NCBI GenBank assembly: GCA_019240475.1 | Contig: JAFAYI010000007.1 | Coordinates: 62,001-126,000 of the forward strand | Source: Acidobacteriaceae bacterium | GTDB lineage: Bacteria; Acidobacteriota; Terriglobia; Bryobacterales; Bryobacteraceae | DNA: 64,000 nt | Direction of reading: 5' to 3' | Part shown: positions 27,428-35,468 of the stretch, piece after piece | How positions within the stretch are numbered: position 1 is the first letter of the stretch | Layout of the letters: every line of letters begins with the position of its first letter | The notes under the pieces: generated by a model | Told to the model about the DNA's origin: nothing | What the model saw: only the letters and a program-made list of their open reading frames with translations | Database searches by the model: none | Position numbers and translations under genes: made by a program

Positions 27428-28350
27428 TTAAGGACGAGCACGGGTCCTCTCTGCAAACGCCTTGAGAGTGCTTGCTTCGACTACCGCCGCGCGCAGGGCG
27501 GCGGCGTCCTTGATGCCCGTTAAGCGGCGCCCGTTTAGGAACACCGTCGGCGTTCCTGAGACCTGCGCTGTCGAGGCGAGATCAAGGTCTTGAAATACTA
27601 AGCCGAGCGAGAGCTGGTTATCCAAGCATGTCTGAAACGCGGCGACATCCAGGGTCCTGGTTTCGTGAGCAAACGCGAGCAGCTTCTCACGTACGTTTGA
27701 AGCAGTCATTTCCCTCTGCGCCCCGAACAGCTTGTCATGGATGGACCAGAAGGAAGCGCTGTTCTGCAACTGAGCGCACGCAGCTCCCTCCGCGGCGGTA
27801 CGCGCCCAGGCGTGCATGGACAAAGGCATGTGATGAAACACCACGCGAATGCGATCCCCGTCGGTGGCCAAGACCTCTTTGAGGACTACCGAGAAATTCC
27901 GGCAAAACGGACACTGGAAATCGGAGAACTCGACGAGAGTGACCGGCGCGTCAGCTGGGCCTTGACTCGCGCCGCTCTGATGCGAGAGGTCGGACATGAG
28001 CGCCTCGTCCCTTCGCCGCCGCTCCTCGTTTGGTCCAAAGCGCTGTCGAGCAATTCGCTTGTCAGGTATCTCTGGTCGGGAGAGAGATAGTACCTCAGCA
28101 CCCAAGTTTTCAGCGGGCCCTTGCCTTTGAAGGTCAGCTTCCGATAACAGCCTCCATTTACCGGCTCGTCCGACATCAGGTTTAGCGATACCTCCGGCGT
28201 CAGGTCTAGTTTTTTTTGCAAGTAATCGACCAGCTCCGCCTTTCTAGCGGCGGTCAACGCTTCCGCGCACGCCTGGGGCGCAGGGCTCTCGGCGCGCATG
28301 GTGAAGCACAGTAGGAAAACGAGCGGAAGCGCTGAAGACGTGGCCCTCAT
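27428..28350 (-). pseudogene. DsbA-family thioredoxin protein, split by a single-base frameshift
   Basis: Two overlapping frames together make one protein of about 306 residues. The N-terminal half (start 28350) has a signal peptide (ALPLVFLLCFTMRAES) and ends logically at ...YLTSELLDSALD. The C-terminal half continues in the -1 frame from PNEERRRRDEAL into a DsbA/thioredoxin domain with the active site FQCPFCRN and the cis-Pro region VSGTPTVFLNGR. The junction is at about 28034-28036: the sequence reads GGACCAAACG where GGACCCAAACG would keep the frame. No classical slippery heptamer is visible, so this is a lost gene or a sequence error. It begins 2 bp after the stop of the EF-hand-like gene. 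Confidence 0.75.
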
Positions 28351-28352
28351 CC

Positions 28353-28973
28353 TCAATCGTTCCCCATTGCGACTTCGATGAACACGTCGTAGCAGGCATT
28401 GTGGTCCCGACCGGCTTCGTCCCATATTTTGGCGCGATACCGGAACTGGTTACCATTGGCGTCCACGTACCGCGATTCCGTGTATTTAAGATCGATGCGG
28501 AAAATACCAAGCTCAGGCAGACTGTGAAGCTCTTCCGGCTCGCTGATTCCGTTATGATTCGCGTCAATCCAGACCCTGAGCCGGCTATACACGCTATCCC
28601 CGGGATCGATTACCCCGTTGCCGTTACCGCCGTTCTTCGGATCGTCAAAAACGGCCAAGGCACTATACCCATTGCGGTCTTTGGATGGTGGCTGAACTGT
28701 CATATCGCCGAATAATTCCGAGAAATCGTCGATGCGTCCGTTCTCATTTCGGTCCAGTGCGAGCCAGCCGTTACGCCAATTAGGATCTGTCCAACTCATT
28801 TTCGCCGGCAACTTATTTGACGAGACGCGAAATCGCACTCCCCCACTGAGGCTTGTCAGGTGGAACCCCTCACCGAATGGATCGAGGACGATGGGGCTCG
28901 TCGGACAGTAAGGGGTTGTCCCCGAGCACTCCTCCGGCTGTCCGTTCGGACACGTCGTCCGTGCTGGCCGCAC
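28353..28973 (-). CDS. Secreted-type protein with EF-hand/dockerin-like calcium loops
   Basis: 206 residues in the annotated frame. The core has SPIVLDPFGEGFHLTSLSGG followed by two acidic loops of EF-hand/dockerin type (DRNENGRIDDFSELFGD near residue 73 and DANHNGISEPEELHSL near 136) and a third Asn/Asp/Gly-rich segment (NGGNGNGVIDPGDSVY). Related acidobacterial proteins usually have an N-terminal signal and Cys-rich part; here the frame starts at GTG 28973 with CPNGQPEEC and no signal peptide, so the 5' end may be truncated. It is the first recognisable gene of the run ending at 26226. Confidence 0.65.
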   Translation of the reverse strand: MRPARTTCPNGQPEECSGTTPYCPTSPIVLDPFGEGFHLTSLSGGVRFRVSSNKLPAKMSWTDPNWRNGWLALDRNENGRIDDFSELFGDMTVQPPSKDRNGYSALAVFDDPKNGGNGNGVIDPGDSVYSRLRVWIDANHNGISEPEELHSLPELGIFRIDLKYTESRYVDANGNQFRYRAKIWDEAGRDHNACYDVFIEVAMGND

Positions 28974-29502
28974 GTGCTGAGATGGAGGAGAAGGTCGAGT
29001 TCCTGAGCTTCTGGCGCGCCCTTCACCCAGTCGTTCCAGACCAGATGGTGTACCAACTGAATGGCCGCGTGTGCCTCCTCTGCACCAAGGGAGGTAGCGA
29101 GGCTCTCATCGTAGTAGCGGCGAGCCGGGGCCCTAGGGCAATTCGCCAGCCGCTCCATGCGCCCTAGTGTCGACAAGACTCCGGAGAGCAAGTGCATCCA
29201 GACTGCGGGAACTGGATCATGAGCGGTGGGACAAAGGGAAACCGCGCACATACTGAAGAACCCTTTTGTCTTTGTAGGTCTGTTACCGGTCAAACAGAAT
29301 ATCACGAAATCTATAAGTCTGCATACGTTGTTTGTCGAACGTAGACCTTATCCCACTTCCTGCCTCAGGCCAGCAGTTTTCGCCAACCCTAACGCACGGC
29401 GGGACGCGGCGGGGCTGCGTAGGAACGGTTCTCCGGCTTCATTCTTGGCAGCCGTCACCCTCAGCAATTCACAGTGTCCTCAAGAGAACCGGCGCCTATC
29501 GC
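28974..29502. other. Non-coding or decayed stretch between the EF-hand gene and the comM fragment
   Basis: About 530 bp without a supportable gene. A minus-strand frame (28856-29305, 149 codons) overlaps the EF-hand gene and has no recognisable domain. The lower GC part around 29270-29340 could hold the promoter of the minus-strand run or be junction debris from the event that created the comM duplication. Confidence 0.4.
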
Positions 29503-29913
29503 AATCATTCAGCGCTACTTAGCCAAAGTAAGTGGGCCGTTGCTCGACCGCATCGACTTACATATCGAAGTCCCGCGGCGCCTTATAAAGAACTGCGCGG
29601 CAAGACCGATGGGCAGGCTTCGGCCGAGATACAGGAGCGCGTCGAGCAGGCTCGCGAAACCCAGCGCAGCCGCGGGTTCTATAACGCGCAGATTCCACCT
29701 TCGCAACTCCGCTCTCTCTGCGCGCTTGACGAAAGCGGCGAGCGCACGCTGGAGATGGCCATTCGCCGAATGAACCTCTCGGCGCGCGCCCATGACCGCC
29801 TGCTGAGGGTGGCCCGCACCATCGCGGATCTGGATCATGCAACGACCGTCGCTGCTAAGCATCTGGCCGAAGCCGTACAGTTCCGGAATTTAGATCGGAA
29901 TTATTGGAGCTGA
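29503..29913 (+). pseudogene. comM 3'-end fragment (direct repeat copy 2)
   Basis: 411 bp matching the last 412 bp of comM at 25749-26160 (about 94% identical by hand count). It carries one net single-base deletion around 29570-29580 (GTCCCGCGGCGCC against GTCCCCGCCGTGCC), which breaks the frame, and lacks the Walker motifs. Many differences fall at third codon positions (GAC/GAT, CAA/CAG, GCC/GCT, CCG/CCA), so the copy diverged while still coding, perhaps in a related comM allele, before becoming a fragment. It marks the right border of the 26.2-29.5 kb block. Confidence 0.9.
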
Positions 29914-29917
29914 TCGT

Positions 29918-30136
29918 TCAGCCGGGCAGCCGGTCATCGAGATTGTCCAGCCGCTGCTCGTGGGCGGCAGCGATGTTCGCCAGGCGGAGAATGTTCTCGG
30001 AGTTGCTCTCCACTGCTTTCCGGAGTTCTGCCACGCTCTCGCGAAGGGTCTGCAGTCCTCCCACGACCTCCTGCACGGTAGAGTGCAAGGATTCTGTCGA
30101 TTGCAACAGGAACTGCAGCCGTTCGTCGATTGTCAT
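29918..30136 (-). CDS. Small coiled-coil hypothetical protein
   Basis: 72 residues (MTIDERLQFLLQSTESLHST...), almost wholly amphipathic helix with leucine/valine heptads and ending AAAHEQRLDNLDDRLPG. It resembles short soluble coiled-coil proteins that occur widely without known function. ATG 30136 is preceded by GGTGGG, a plausible ribosome site. It lies 4 bp beyond the comM fragment, so it may have been the original downstream neighbour of comM. Confidence 0.6.
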   Translation of the reverse strand: MTIDERLQFLLQSTESLHSTVQEVVGGLQTLRESVAELRKAVESNSENILRLANIAAAHEQRLDNLDDRLPG

Positions 30137-30233
30137 CCCACCTATAGGATAAATCGAAACTGCGCCGCCGCACTCGTAATACTCCCATTTCCCATTTGGC
30201 GCGAGCCAATCGTCTCACGGGCAGGACATAGAA

Positions 30234-31037
30234 ATGGCTACAACTTCAACCCGCCCTTTTGCCGTCGTAACCGGCGCTTCGAGTGGTATCGGCCTCGAAC
30301 TAGCGAGACAGTTCGCACAGAATGGATTTGATCTGCTGATCGCCTCCGGCGGCGAAGGCATCGACAAAGCCGCTCTGGAACTGGAAACTTACGGAGTGCA
30401 AGTGCAACCCGTTCAGGCGAACCTAGCCGAGCACGAAGGCACGCACCAACTCATCAGCGCAATCGAGTCCGCCGGCCGTCCCGTGGACGCGATTGCGATC
30501 AACGCCGGCGTCGGAGTCAGCGGGCGATTCATCGAAACCGACCTGAAGGAAGAAATGGACATGGTGCGATTAAATGTCATGTCCACGCTGCACCTGACCA
30601 AGTATGCGGCAAAAACCATGGCTGCGCGCGGGCAGGGCCGAATTCTGATCACCTCTTCGATCGCCGGCACCATGCCTACCCCCTACGAGGCTGTATACGG
30701 CGCCACCAAAGCCTTCGACCGTTCGCTTTCGCAGAGCATTCGTGAAGAGTTGAAAGATACCGGAGTCACGGTGACCACTCTGATGCCCGGCGCAACCGAG
30801 ACGAACTTCTTTCACCGCGCGGGCGCCGACGACACCAAGCTAGGCGCGAGCGAGAAGGACGACCCGGCTGAGGTCGCCAAGGAGGGATTTGAGGCGCTGA
30901 TGGCCGGCAAGGATCACGTCGTCGCCGGATCGCTCAAGAATAAGTTTCAGGCAGCCGCCGGCTATGCCTTGCCGGACCCGATGGTCGCCAAGGCGCACGC
31001 CGGAATGTCGGCCCCCGGTTCTGCTTCGAAGAAGTAA
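30234..31037 (+). CDS. Short-chain dehydrogenase/reductase (SDR family)
   Basis: 267-residue classical SDR oxidoreductase. The cofactor motif TGASSGIGLELA is at residues 14-25, NAGVG near 91, the catalytic Ser in ILITSSIAG near 142 and the Tyr-x-x-x-Lys in YGATKAF near 156. Substrate not predictable. ATG 30234 has AGGA about 8 nt upstream. It is followed by a tandem hairpin repeat (31066-31145). Confidence 0.85.
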   Translation: MATTSTRPFAVVTGASSGIGLELARQFAQNGFDLLIASGGEGIDKAALELETYGVQVQPVQANLAEHEGTHQLISAIESAGRPVDAIAINAGVGVSGRFIETDLKEEMDMVRLNVMSTLHLTKYAAKTMAARGQGRILITSSIAGTMPTPYEAVYGATKAFDRSLSQSIREELKDTGVTVTTLMPGATETNFFHRAGADDTKLGASEKDDPAEVAKEGFEALMAGKDHVVAGSLKNKFQAAAGYALPDPMVAKAHAGMSAPGSASKK

Positions 31038-31065
31038 GCGGCTTGCGGCCCGGGGAGGTGGGTGA

Positions 31066-31145
31066 GCGCACAGGCGTTTTGCGCCGTTGTGCGCGTTAGC
31101 GTGGACCACAGGGCGTTTTGTGCCCGTTGCGCGCGCTAGCGTGGA
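31066..31145. repeat. Tandem 40-bp hairpin repeat (two units), REP-like
   Basis: Two adjacent 40-bp units, 31066-31105 and 31106-31145, each ending TAGCGTGGA. Each contains an imperfect palindrome, for example GCGCACAGGCG / GCGCCGTTGTGCGC, with a TTTT loop. A third, single copy occurs at 58896-58928. It lies between the convergent SDR and small-membrane-protein genes, where it could fold in both transcripts and act as a terminator or mRNA-stability element (inference). Confidence 0.7.
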
Positions 31146-31433
31146 TCAGGCTGCGCGGCGGCTGCGCATTCCGCCGCCGACCAGCCCCAAGTCGATCACG
31201 ACTGCGACAAACACGAAGATAAGCTGAACCGGCGTCAGCGCCGTCGAATGATTGGTGTTCTCGAAAAAGGTATAGACGATCAGCGTCAATGGCAGGAACA
31301 GGAATCCAAGGACTCCCACGACGGCTGTATTGATCGGGTACACAACGCGCGAGAAAAAGTTGGTGAAGAGGTATAACAGCACGATGGCGATTCGCGGGAA
31401 CGCGACAGCGAGTAGCGCAAGCAGGCAGGGCAT
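31146..31433 (-). CDS. Small hypothetical membrane protein
   Basis: 95 residues with three hydrophobic segments (CLLALLAVAFPRIAIVLLYL, VVGVLGFLFLPLTLIVYTFF, LIFVFVAVVIDLGLVGGG) and a basic C-terminal tail (RSRRAA). Occurs as a conserved hypothetical in soil bacteria; no function known. The stop codon abuts the hairpin repeat. Confidence 0.6.
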   Translation of the reverse strand: MPCLLALLAVAFPRIAIVLLYLFTNFFSRVVYPINTAVVGVLGFLFLPLTLIVYTFFENTNHSTALTPVQLIFVFVAVVIDLGLVGGGMRSRRAA

Positions 31434-31500
31434 GATTTAGTTCAGGAGCACTCTCCTGATTGTTTGACTGTAGCATCTGGACCGAGCCGGCGGAGTTGCC

Positions 31501-32196
31501 TTATTGCCAATACTGCCACTGCCCCGCGGCTATCACATAGGCGCTGAGCAGTCCATTTGTGACCGCGTGCATCAAGATGCAGTCCGCCACGGATTTGGTA
31601 CGGATCATCCACCAGTTGTAGATAACACCCGTTACCAGGCCGACATCCCAGTAGGGGCCGTGTTCGGAGGCAAACAATATGGCTGTCAGCCAGAACGACA
31701 ACGGCGCGTAGGTCCCCAACGGGATCTTGCGGAAATCGGTGTTGATCAGCCAACGCATCAGCCACGCCCGCCAGAAAAGTTCTTCGACGACCGGAACAAT
31801 CAGCACGGCGCGCGCCGTACGCCACGCAAGAATCCAGCGGCTGTGTAGCGCGGCGTCGCCGAGCGATGAGTGCGCGTGGCCGACGACAGCGTTTGAAAAT
31901 AGCGGCAGGCTCCGATATCCGGGGATCAGCAGGTCCGGCGCAATCCATAGGGCGAAAACCACGGCGCCGATGCCTACGCTCGCGAGCCACCGCGCCGGCC
32001 GCAGCCGCAGCTCGCGGGGCCAGCAGAGGGTGCAAACCACCGCGAGCGCCGCCACCCGTAGCGGGGCCTCCCAAAAGGGATCGATCGGCAGCCGCGGAGA
32101 CAGCGCCAGAAACAGGAGGAACAGGGCGAAAGGCGCAACGTATTTCAGGGACGCATACTGGTCGCGAGGTCCCGCCGAGGGTTGCTCGATCAGCAA
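31501..32196 (-). CDS. CAAX prenyl protease-related membrane protein (CPBP family)
   Basis: 231 residues, about six to eight transmembrane helices. All three CPBP motifs are visible: VPVVEELFWRAWLMRW (EExxxR, residues about 137-152), FASEHGPYWDVGLV (FxxxH) and HAVTNG. The spacing resembles the CAAX-related proteases found with exosortase/PEP-CTERM systems. The gene just upstream is a TPR lipoprotein of the kind also found with those systems, but no exosortase is in the window. TTG 32196 starts 4 bp downstream of the TPR gene's stop, indicating an operon. Confidence 0.8.
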   Translation of the reverse strand: MLIEQPSAGPRDQYASLKYVAPFALFLLFLALSPRLPIDPFWEAPLRVAALAVVCTLCWPRELRLRPARWLASVGIGAVVFALWIAPDLLIPGYRSLPLFSNAVVGHAHSSLGDAALHSRWILAWRTARAVLIVPVVEELFWRAWLMRWLINTDFRKIPLGTYAPLSFWLTAILFASEHGPYWDVGLVTGVIYNWWMIRTKSVADCILMHAVTNGLLSAYVIAAGQWQYWQ

Positions 32197-32200
32197 GCGG

Positions 32201-34549
32201 TTAACCGATCTGGCTGACGAAAGACCGGATCTTGTCCTGCTGCTGCGGCTGCGCGCTGTTCTTTAAGGCCTTTTCGGCTTCCGACCGCGCGCCCTGTTTG
32301 TCGCCTTCCTTCAGCAGCGCCATCGCAAGATGGAAATGGAAGGTCGGGTTCTGCGGATGATCCTGTACGATCTGGCGGAAGATACGCAGCGCCTCGTTAT
32401 TCAAATTTTTCTGGTAGTACACGTAGCCAAGCGTGTCGGTGACATCGGGGTTGTCGGGATACTGCTTCTTGGCCCGCTCCGCGTAAGTCATGGCCTGATC
32501 CAGGTTCGTGCCGGTCTCGGCATTCAAGAACGCGAGGTTGTTCATTGCCAGCGCATTTTGCGGGTCCACGCCCAGCACTTTGTTGTAAGCGTCAATCGCC
32601 TGCCGCTGCTTTCCGAGCGCCTCGAACAACATGGCTTGATTCAGGATCGGTCCCGGGTTGCGCGGGCTCGCATTCGCGGCCTGCTCGAAAGAGGCGAGCG
32701 CTGCGTCGTATTGCTTTAGCTGCCGCTGCAGCGCGCCCAACCGCAACCATACATCGGTTGAATTGGTGGTGGTCTTCAGGATCTCTTTGAAATTGTCAGC
32801 GGCATCCTGGAACAATTGGTTCGCCCGCGCCGGATCGGAGGCCAGTAGCTGTCCGCCCGCCGTCGCTTCGAAATTCGCCAACTGATAACGATACGCCAGC
32901 ACCTTGGGATTTTTGGTGACCACATCCTGCATCGCGCGGACCGCTTCGTCGGCGTGCCCTTGCGCCAGCCTCACGCTCTGCAAGCCCACGAACCCGCGAT
33001 CGTCCGGCGGAGTCGATTTCCAGACACGGTCGAATTCCTGCGTCGCTTTGTCAAACTGCTTTTCGCCGAGATAGAGATTCGCGAGTTGCAGCCGCGGATC
33101 GGGCAACTGCGGAAACTCATTGACCAGAGCTTCCAATTCGGGTTGCGCCTTATCTGCCTCGTTGATTCCAATCAACGCTCTTGCCCGTATCAGCCGTCCC
33201 TCCGGATTGCGCGGTTCGGCCGCCAATATCACATTCGTTTCCTCGATGGCTTTACCGTGCTCGCCCCGATCTTCATAAATGCGCGCCGCGATGATATGCG
33301 CAGGCATCGCCTTCTGATTCAGGTGCGTGGCCTCTTGCGCCTCGCCGAGCGCCTTGTCCATCTGGTTCAACTCGAAATAAGCCCGCGCCAAATCTACATG
33401 CAACACGGCATTGTTCGGATTGTTTTTCACCAGAGTCTGCAGCTCGGATATCGATCGCGAAGTATCTTTCTTAAGACCGGTCTGCAGAAGCAGGGCCGCG
33501 TACATTTCGTTGCTTGCGGCGTCCTTCGGATTTCCGGCGGCCAGCTTCTTGGCCAACGCCTCCGCTTCGTCGTGGCGGCCCGTGATCGTGTAAACCGCTA
33601 TTACGCGTTCCTGGTAATGCAATGCGTCCTTGGGATGATTCGCCACGCCTGCCTGGTACTGCTCGAGCGCCTGGTCGAACTTCCGGTTCCGGAAATAATA
33701 GTCCCCCAGCATCTCGTCGCCGTTCGGAAAATCCTGCTTGTCCGCCGCGGCTTTCTTCAGTACCGCTTCGCCTTCGGAGAACCGGTTCGACGCTCCTAAG
33801 AAGTTCGCCAGGCTTTCAGCGGCCGCCGCGCTCTTCGGCTCGTTTTCGGCCCGCTCCCGCAGGATCGCCTCCGCTTTATCCCGTTGCTTGCTCTTACCGT
33901 ATTGAACGAAGAGGAGATCGTATGCCGGGTCCCAGGTCTTGTCGTGCGCGATCATGTCGCGCAGCAGCGCCTCGGCATCTTCCGTGCGGCCCGCCGCCAT
34001 GAGACCCTCCGCATACCAGCCCACCAGATCTCTCGAGTAGGGTTTAATGCGGTTGGCTTTTGCGAACTCATCGAGCGCCTTCTCTTTGTCCTGCTCGGTC
34101 AGGTATACGAAGGCTTGCAAGCGCGTTCCATTGAACGAATCGGGCTGCCGTTGCAGTATCTTCGCGGTGAGGTCCTTAATCTCCGGCGCCAGCGCCTTGA
34201 ACTTCTTTGGATCCGACGCATAGGCTGCCAGATAAATCTCGGCCAGCTTCGCTTCGGCGTCTACGTTATCCGGCTTGAGGTCGATCGCGCGCCGCAGATA
34301 CTTCGAGGCTTCTCCCGGATTGTGATCGTCCAGCAGATTCAGCCCTTCGCGATAATACGCCTCCGCGTTGGTCTTCTCTTTGGCAATGGCCTTTTGATAG
34401 AGAATCGAGGCTTCTTTATACTTCTTCTGCTCGTGGTACTTGTTGGCAACCGAAATCAGCTTTTGCGGGCTCTGGCTGCATGCGGCCGAAAACAAAATGG
34501 CGCAAAGCAGCGCCAGCGCGGATAGGTACTTCATGGCGTAGGTTCTCAT
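32201..34549 (-). CDS. Large TPR-repeat lipoprotein (PEP-CTERM PrsT-like)
   Basis: 782 residues. The lipoprotein signal is LALLCAILFSAACS (lipid Cys about residue 24), followed by some 18-20 tetratricopeptide repeats (for example YHEQKKYKEASILYQKAIAK, LGDYYFRNRKFDQALEQYQAG, LGYVYYQKNLNNEALRIF). Such proteins are peripheral scaffolds for envelope or polysaccharide assembly, and the length and layout resemble PEP-CTERM TPR lipoproteins. ATG 34549 lies 4 nt after TACAAT (34554-34559), consistent with a leaderless message; ATG 34534 is an alternative. A long inverted repeat separates it from the divergent cyclophilin. Confidence 0.82.
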   Translation of the reverse strand: MRTYAMKYLSALALLCAILFSAACSQSPQKLISVANKYHEQKKYKEASILYQKAIAKEKTNAEAYYREGLNLLDDHNPGEASKYLRRAIDLKPDNVDAEAKLAEIYLAAYASDPKKFKALAPEIKDLTAKILQRQPDSFNGTRLQAFVYLTEQDKEKALDEFAKANRIKPYSRDLVGWYAEGLMAAGRTEDAEALLRDMIAHDKTWDPAYDLLFVQYGKSKQRDKAEAILRERAENEPKSAAAAESLANFLGASNRFSEGEAVLKKAAADKQDFPNGDEMLGDYYFRNRKFDQALEQYQAGVANHPKDALHYQERVIAVYTITGRHDEAEALAKKLAAGNPKDAASNEMYAALLLQTGLKKDTSRSISELQTLVKNNPNNAVLHVDLARAYFELNQMDKALGEAQEATHLNQKAMPAHIIAARIYEDRGEHGKAIEETNVILAAEPRNPEGRLIRARALIGINEADKAQPELEALVNEFPQLPDPRLQLANLYLGEKQFDKATQEFDRVWKSTPPDDRGFVGLQSVRLAQGHADEAVRAMQDVVTKNPKVLAYRYQLANFEATAGGQLLASDPARANQLFQDAADNFKEILKTTTNSTDVWLRLGALQRQLKQYDAALASFEQAANASPRNPGPILNQAMLFEALGKQRQAIDAYNKVLGVDPQNALAMNNLAFLNAETGTNLDQAMTYAERAKKQYPDNPDVTDTLGYVYYQKNLNNEALRIFRQIVQDHPQNPTFHFHLAMALLKEGDKQGARSEAEKALKNSAQPQQQDKIRSFVSQIG

Positions 34550-34555
34550 TTGAAT

Positions 34556-34620
34556 TGTAGGAGATCCGCTCCGGTAGTTACAATTGGGCCGCAGTATTAA
34601 GTAGCCGGAGATCTCCTACA
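34556..34620. promoter_or_regulatory. Inverted repeat in the divergent TPR/cyclophilin promoter region
   Basis: Perfect 11-bp arms TGTAGGAGATC (34556-34566) and GATCTCCTACA (34610-34620), with a second shorter pair CTCCGG / CCGGAG just inside. The left arm overlaps the putative -10 of the TPR gene; the right arm lies 22 bp before the putative -10 of the cyclophilin. It could be an operator shared by both genes. Confidence 0.5.
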
Positions 34621-34641
34621 TCCACTCGGGCGCTGTGCCGC

Positions 34642-34647
34642 TATAAT
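34642..34647 (+). promoter_or_regulatory. -10 box (TATAAT) just upstream of the cyclophilin start
   Basis: Consensus TATAAT only 8 nt before ATG 34656, with no Shine-Dalgarno between. Transcription would begin at or next to the start codon. Confidence 0.5.
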
Positions 34648-34655
34648 CGCCCTCA

Positions 34656-35321
34656 ATGCGATTTCTTAACCTTCTCTGCTTGGCTAGCATCGCCTTCGCC
34701 ACGCCCCTCTTTGGCCAGACTCCCAAGACCCAGCCGCACTCCAAGCCCAATGAGGCCGCCCCTCCGCCGGCCGCTCTGCCTTCCGAACCCGGACTTTACG
34801 CCGTGATTTACACCTCGATGGGCGACATCGTATGCCGCCTGTTCGAAAAAGAGGCGCCCGCCACCGTCGCCAATTTTCGCGGCCTTGCCACTGGAAGCAA
34901 GACCTGGACCGATCCGGCCACCGGCAAATCGAAGCACGTTCCTCTCTATACCGGGACCACTTTTCACCGCGTGATTCCCGGTTTCATGATCCAGGGCGGC
35001 GACCCGCTCGGCACAGGCGAAGGCGACCCAGGCTATAAGTTCGACGACGAGATCGCGCCCAATCGCAGCTTCGACCAGCCCGGCGTGTTGGCCATGGCCA
35101 ATTCCGGCCCAAATACCAACGGCTGCCAATTTTTTATTACCGTCGCTCCCGCGACGCATTTAAACGGGCATTATTCCATTTTTGGCGAAGTGGTTTCCGG
35201 CCAGCAGATCGCGGACGCCATTTCCGAAGTGCCGCGCGATGCGCAGGACAAACCGCTAACTCCCGTCAAAATACTTCGTATTTCCATCCGCCAGGTCGGC
35301 GCCGGCGCAGCTAAGTCTTAA
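34656..35321 (+). CDS. Exported cyclophilin-type peptidyl-prolyl isomerase
   Basis: 221 residues. The signal peptide is FLNLLCLASIAFATPLFGQ, followed by a proline-rich linker (PPPAALPSEP) and a cyclophilin domain with TFHRVIPGFMIQGGDP (catalytic Arg), NSGPNTNGCQFFITVAPATHLNG and HYSIFGEVVSG. It catalyses proline isomerisation during folding of periplasmic proteins. The single-domain length is normal. It stands alone and diverges from the TPR lipoprotein. Confidence 0.93.
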   Translation: MRFLNLLCLASIAFATPLFGQTPKTQPHSKPNEAAPPPAALPSEPGLYAVIYTSMGDIVCRLFEKEAPATVANFRGLATGSKTWTDPATGKSKHVPLYTGTTFHRVIPGFMIQGGDPLGTGEGDPGYKFDDEIAPNRSFDQPGVLAMANSGPNTNGCQFFITVAPATHLNGHYSIFGEVVSGQQIADAISEVPRDAQDKPLTPVKILRISIRQVGAGAAKS

Positions 35322-35468
35322 GCTCATTTCAGTTGGCTATTTCGCTAACCATGTGACGGATAACCGCCTCTCCAAACCCGCCGCGGAGATGTAACTTAAT
35401 CCTTCCATTAAATCAGCAAATCCCTATGTATTTGCAGGCCCGTCCGGTGGACATACGTAAGCGCTTAT

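Noticed and set aside
28856..29305. 149-codon minus-strand frame
   Set aside because: No domain, signal peptide or ribosome site, and it overlaps the EF-hand-like gene in another frame.
26161..29502. Integrase or transposase inside the comM-flanked block
   Set aside because: None of the frames in this block resembles a recombinase; the mobility explanation rests only on the repeat geometry.
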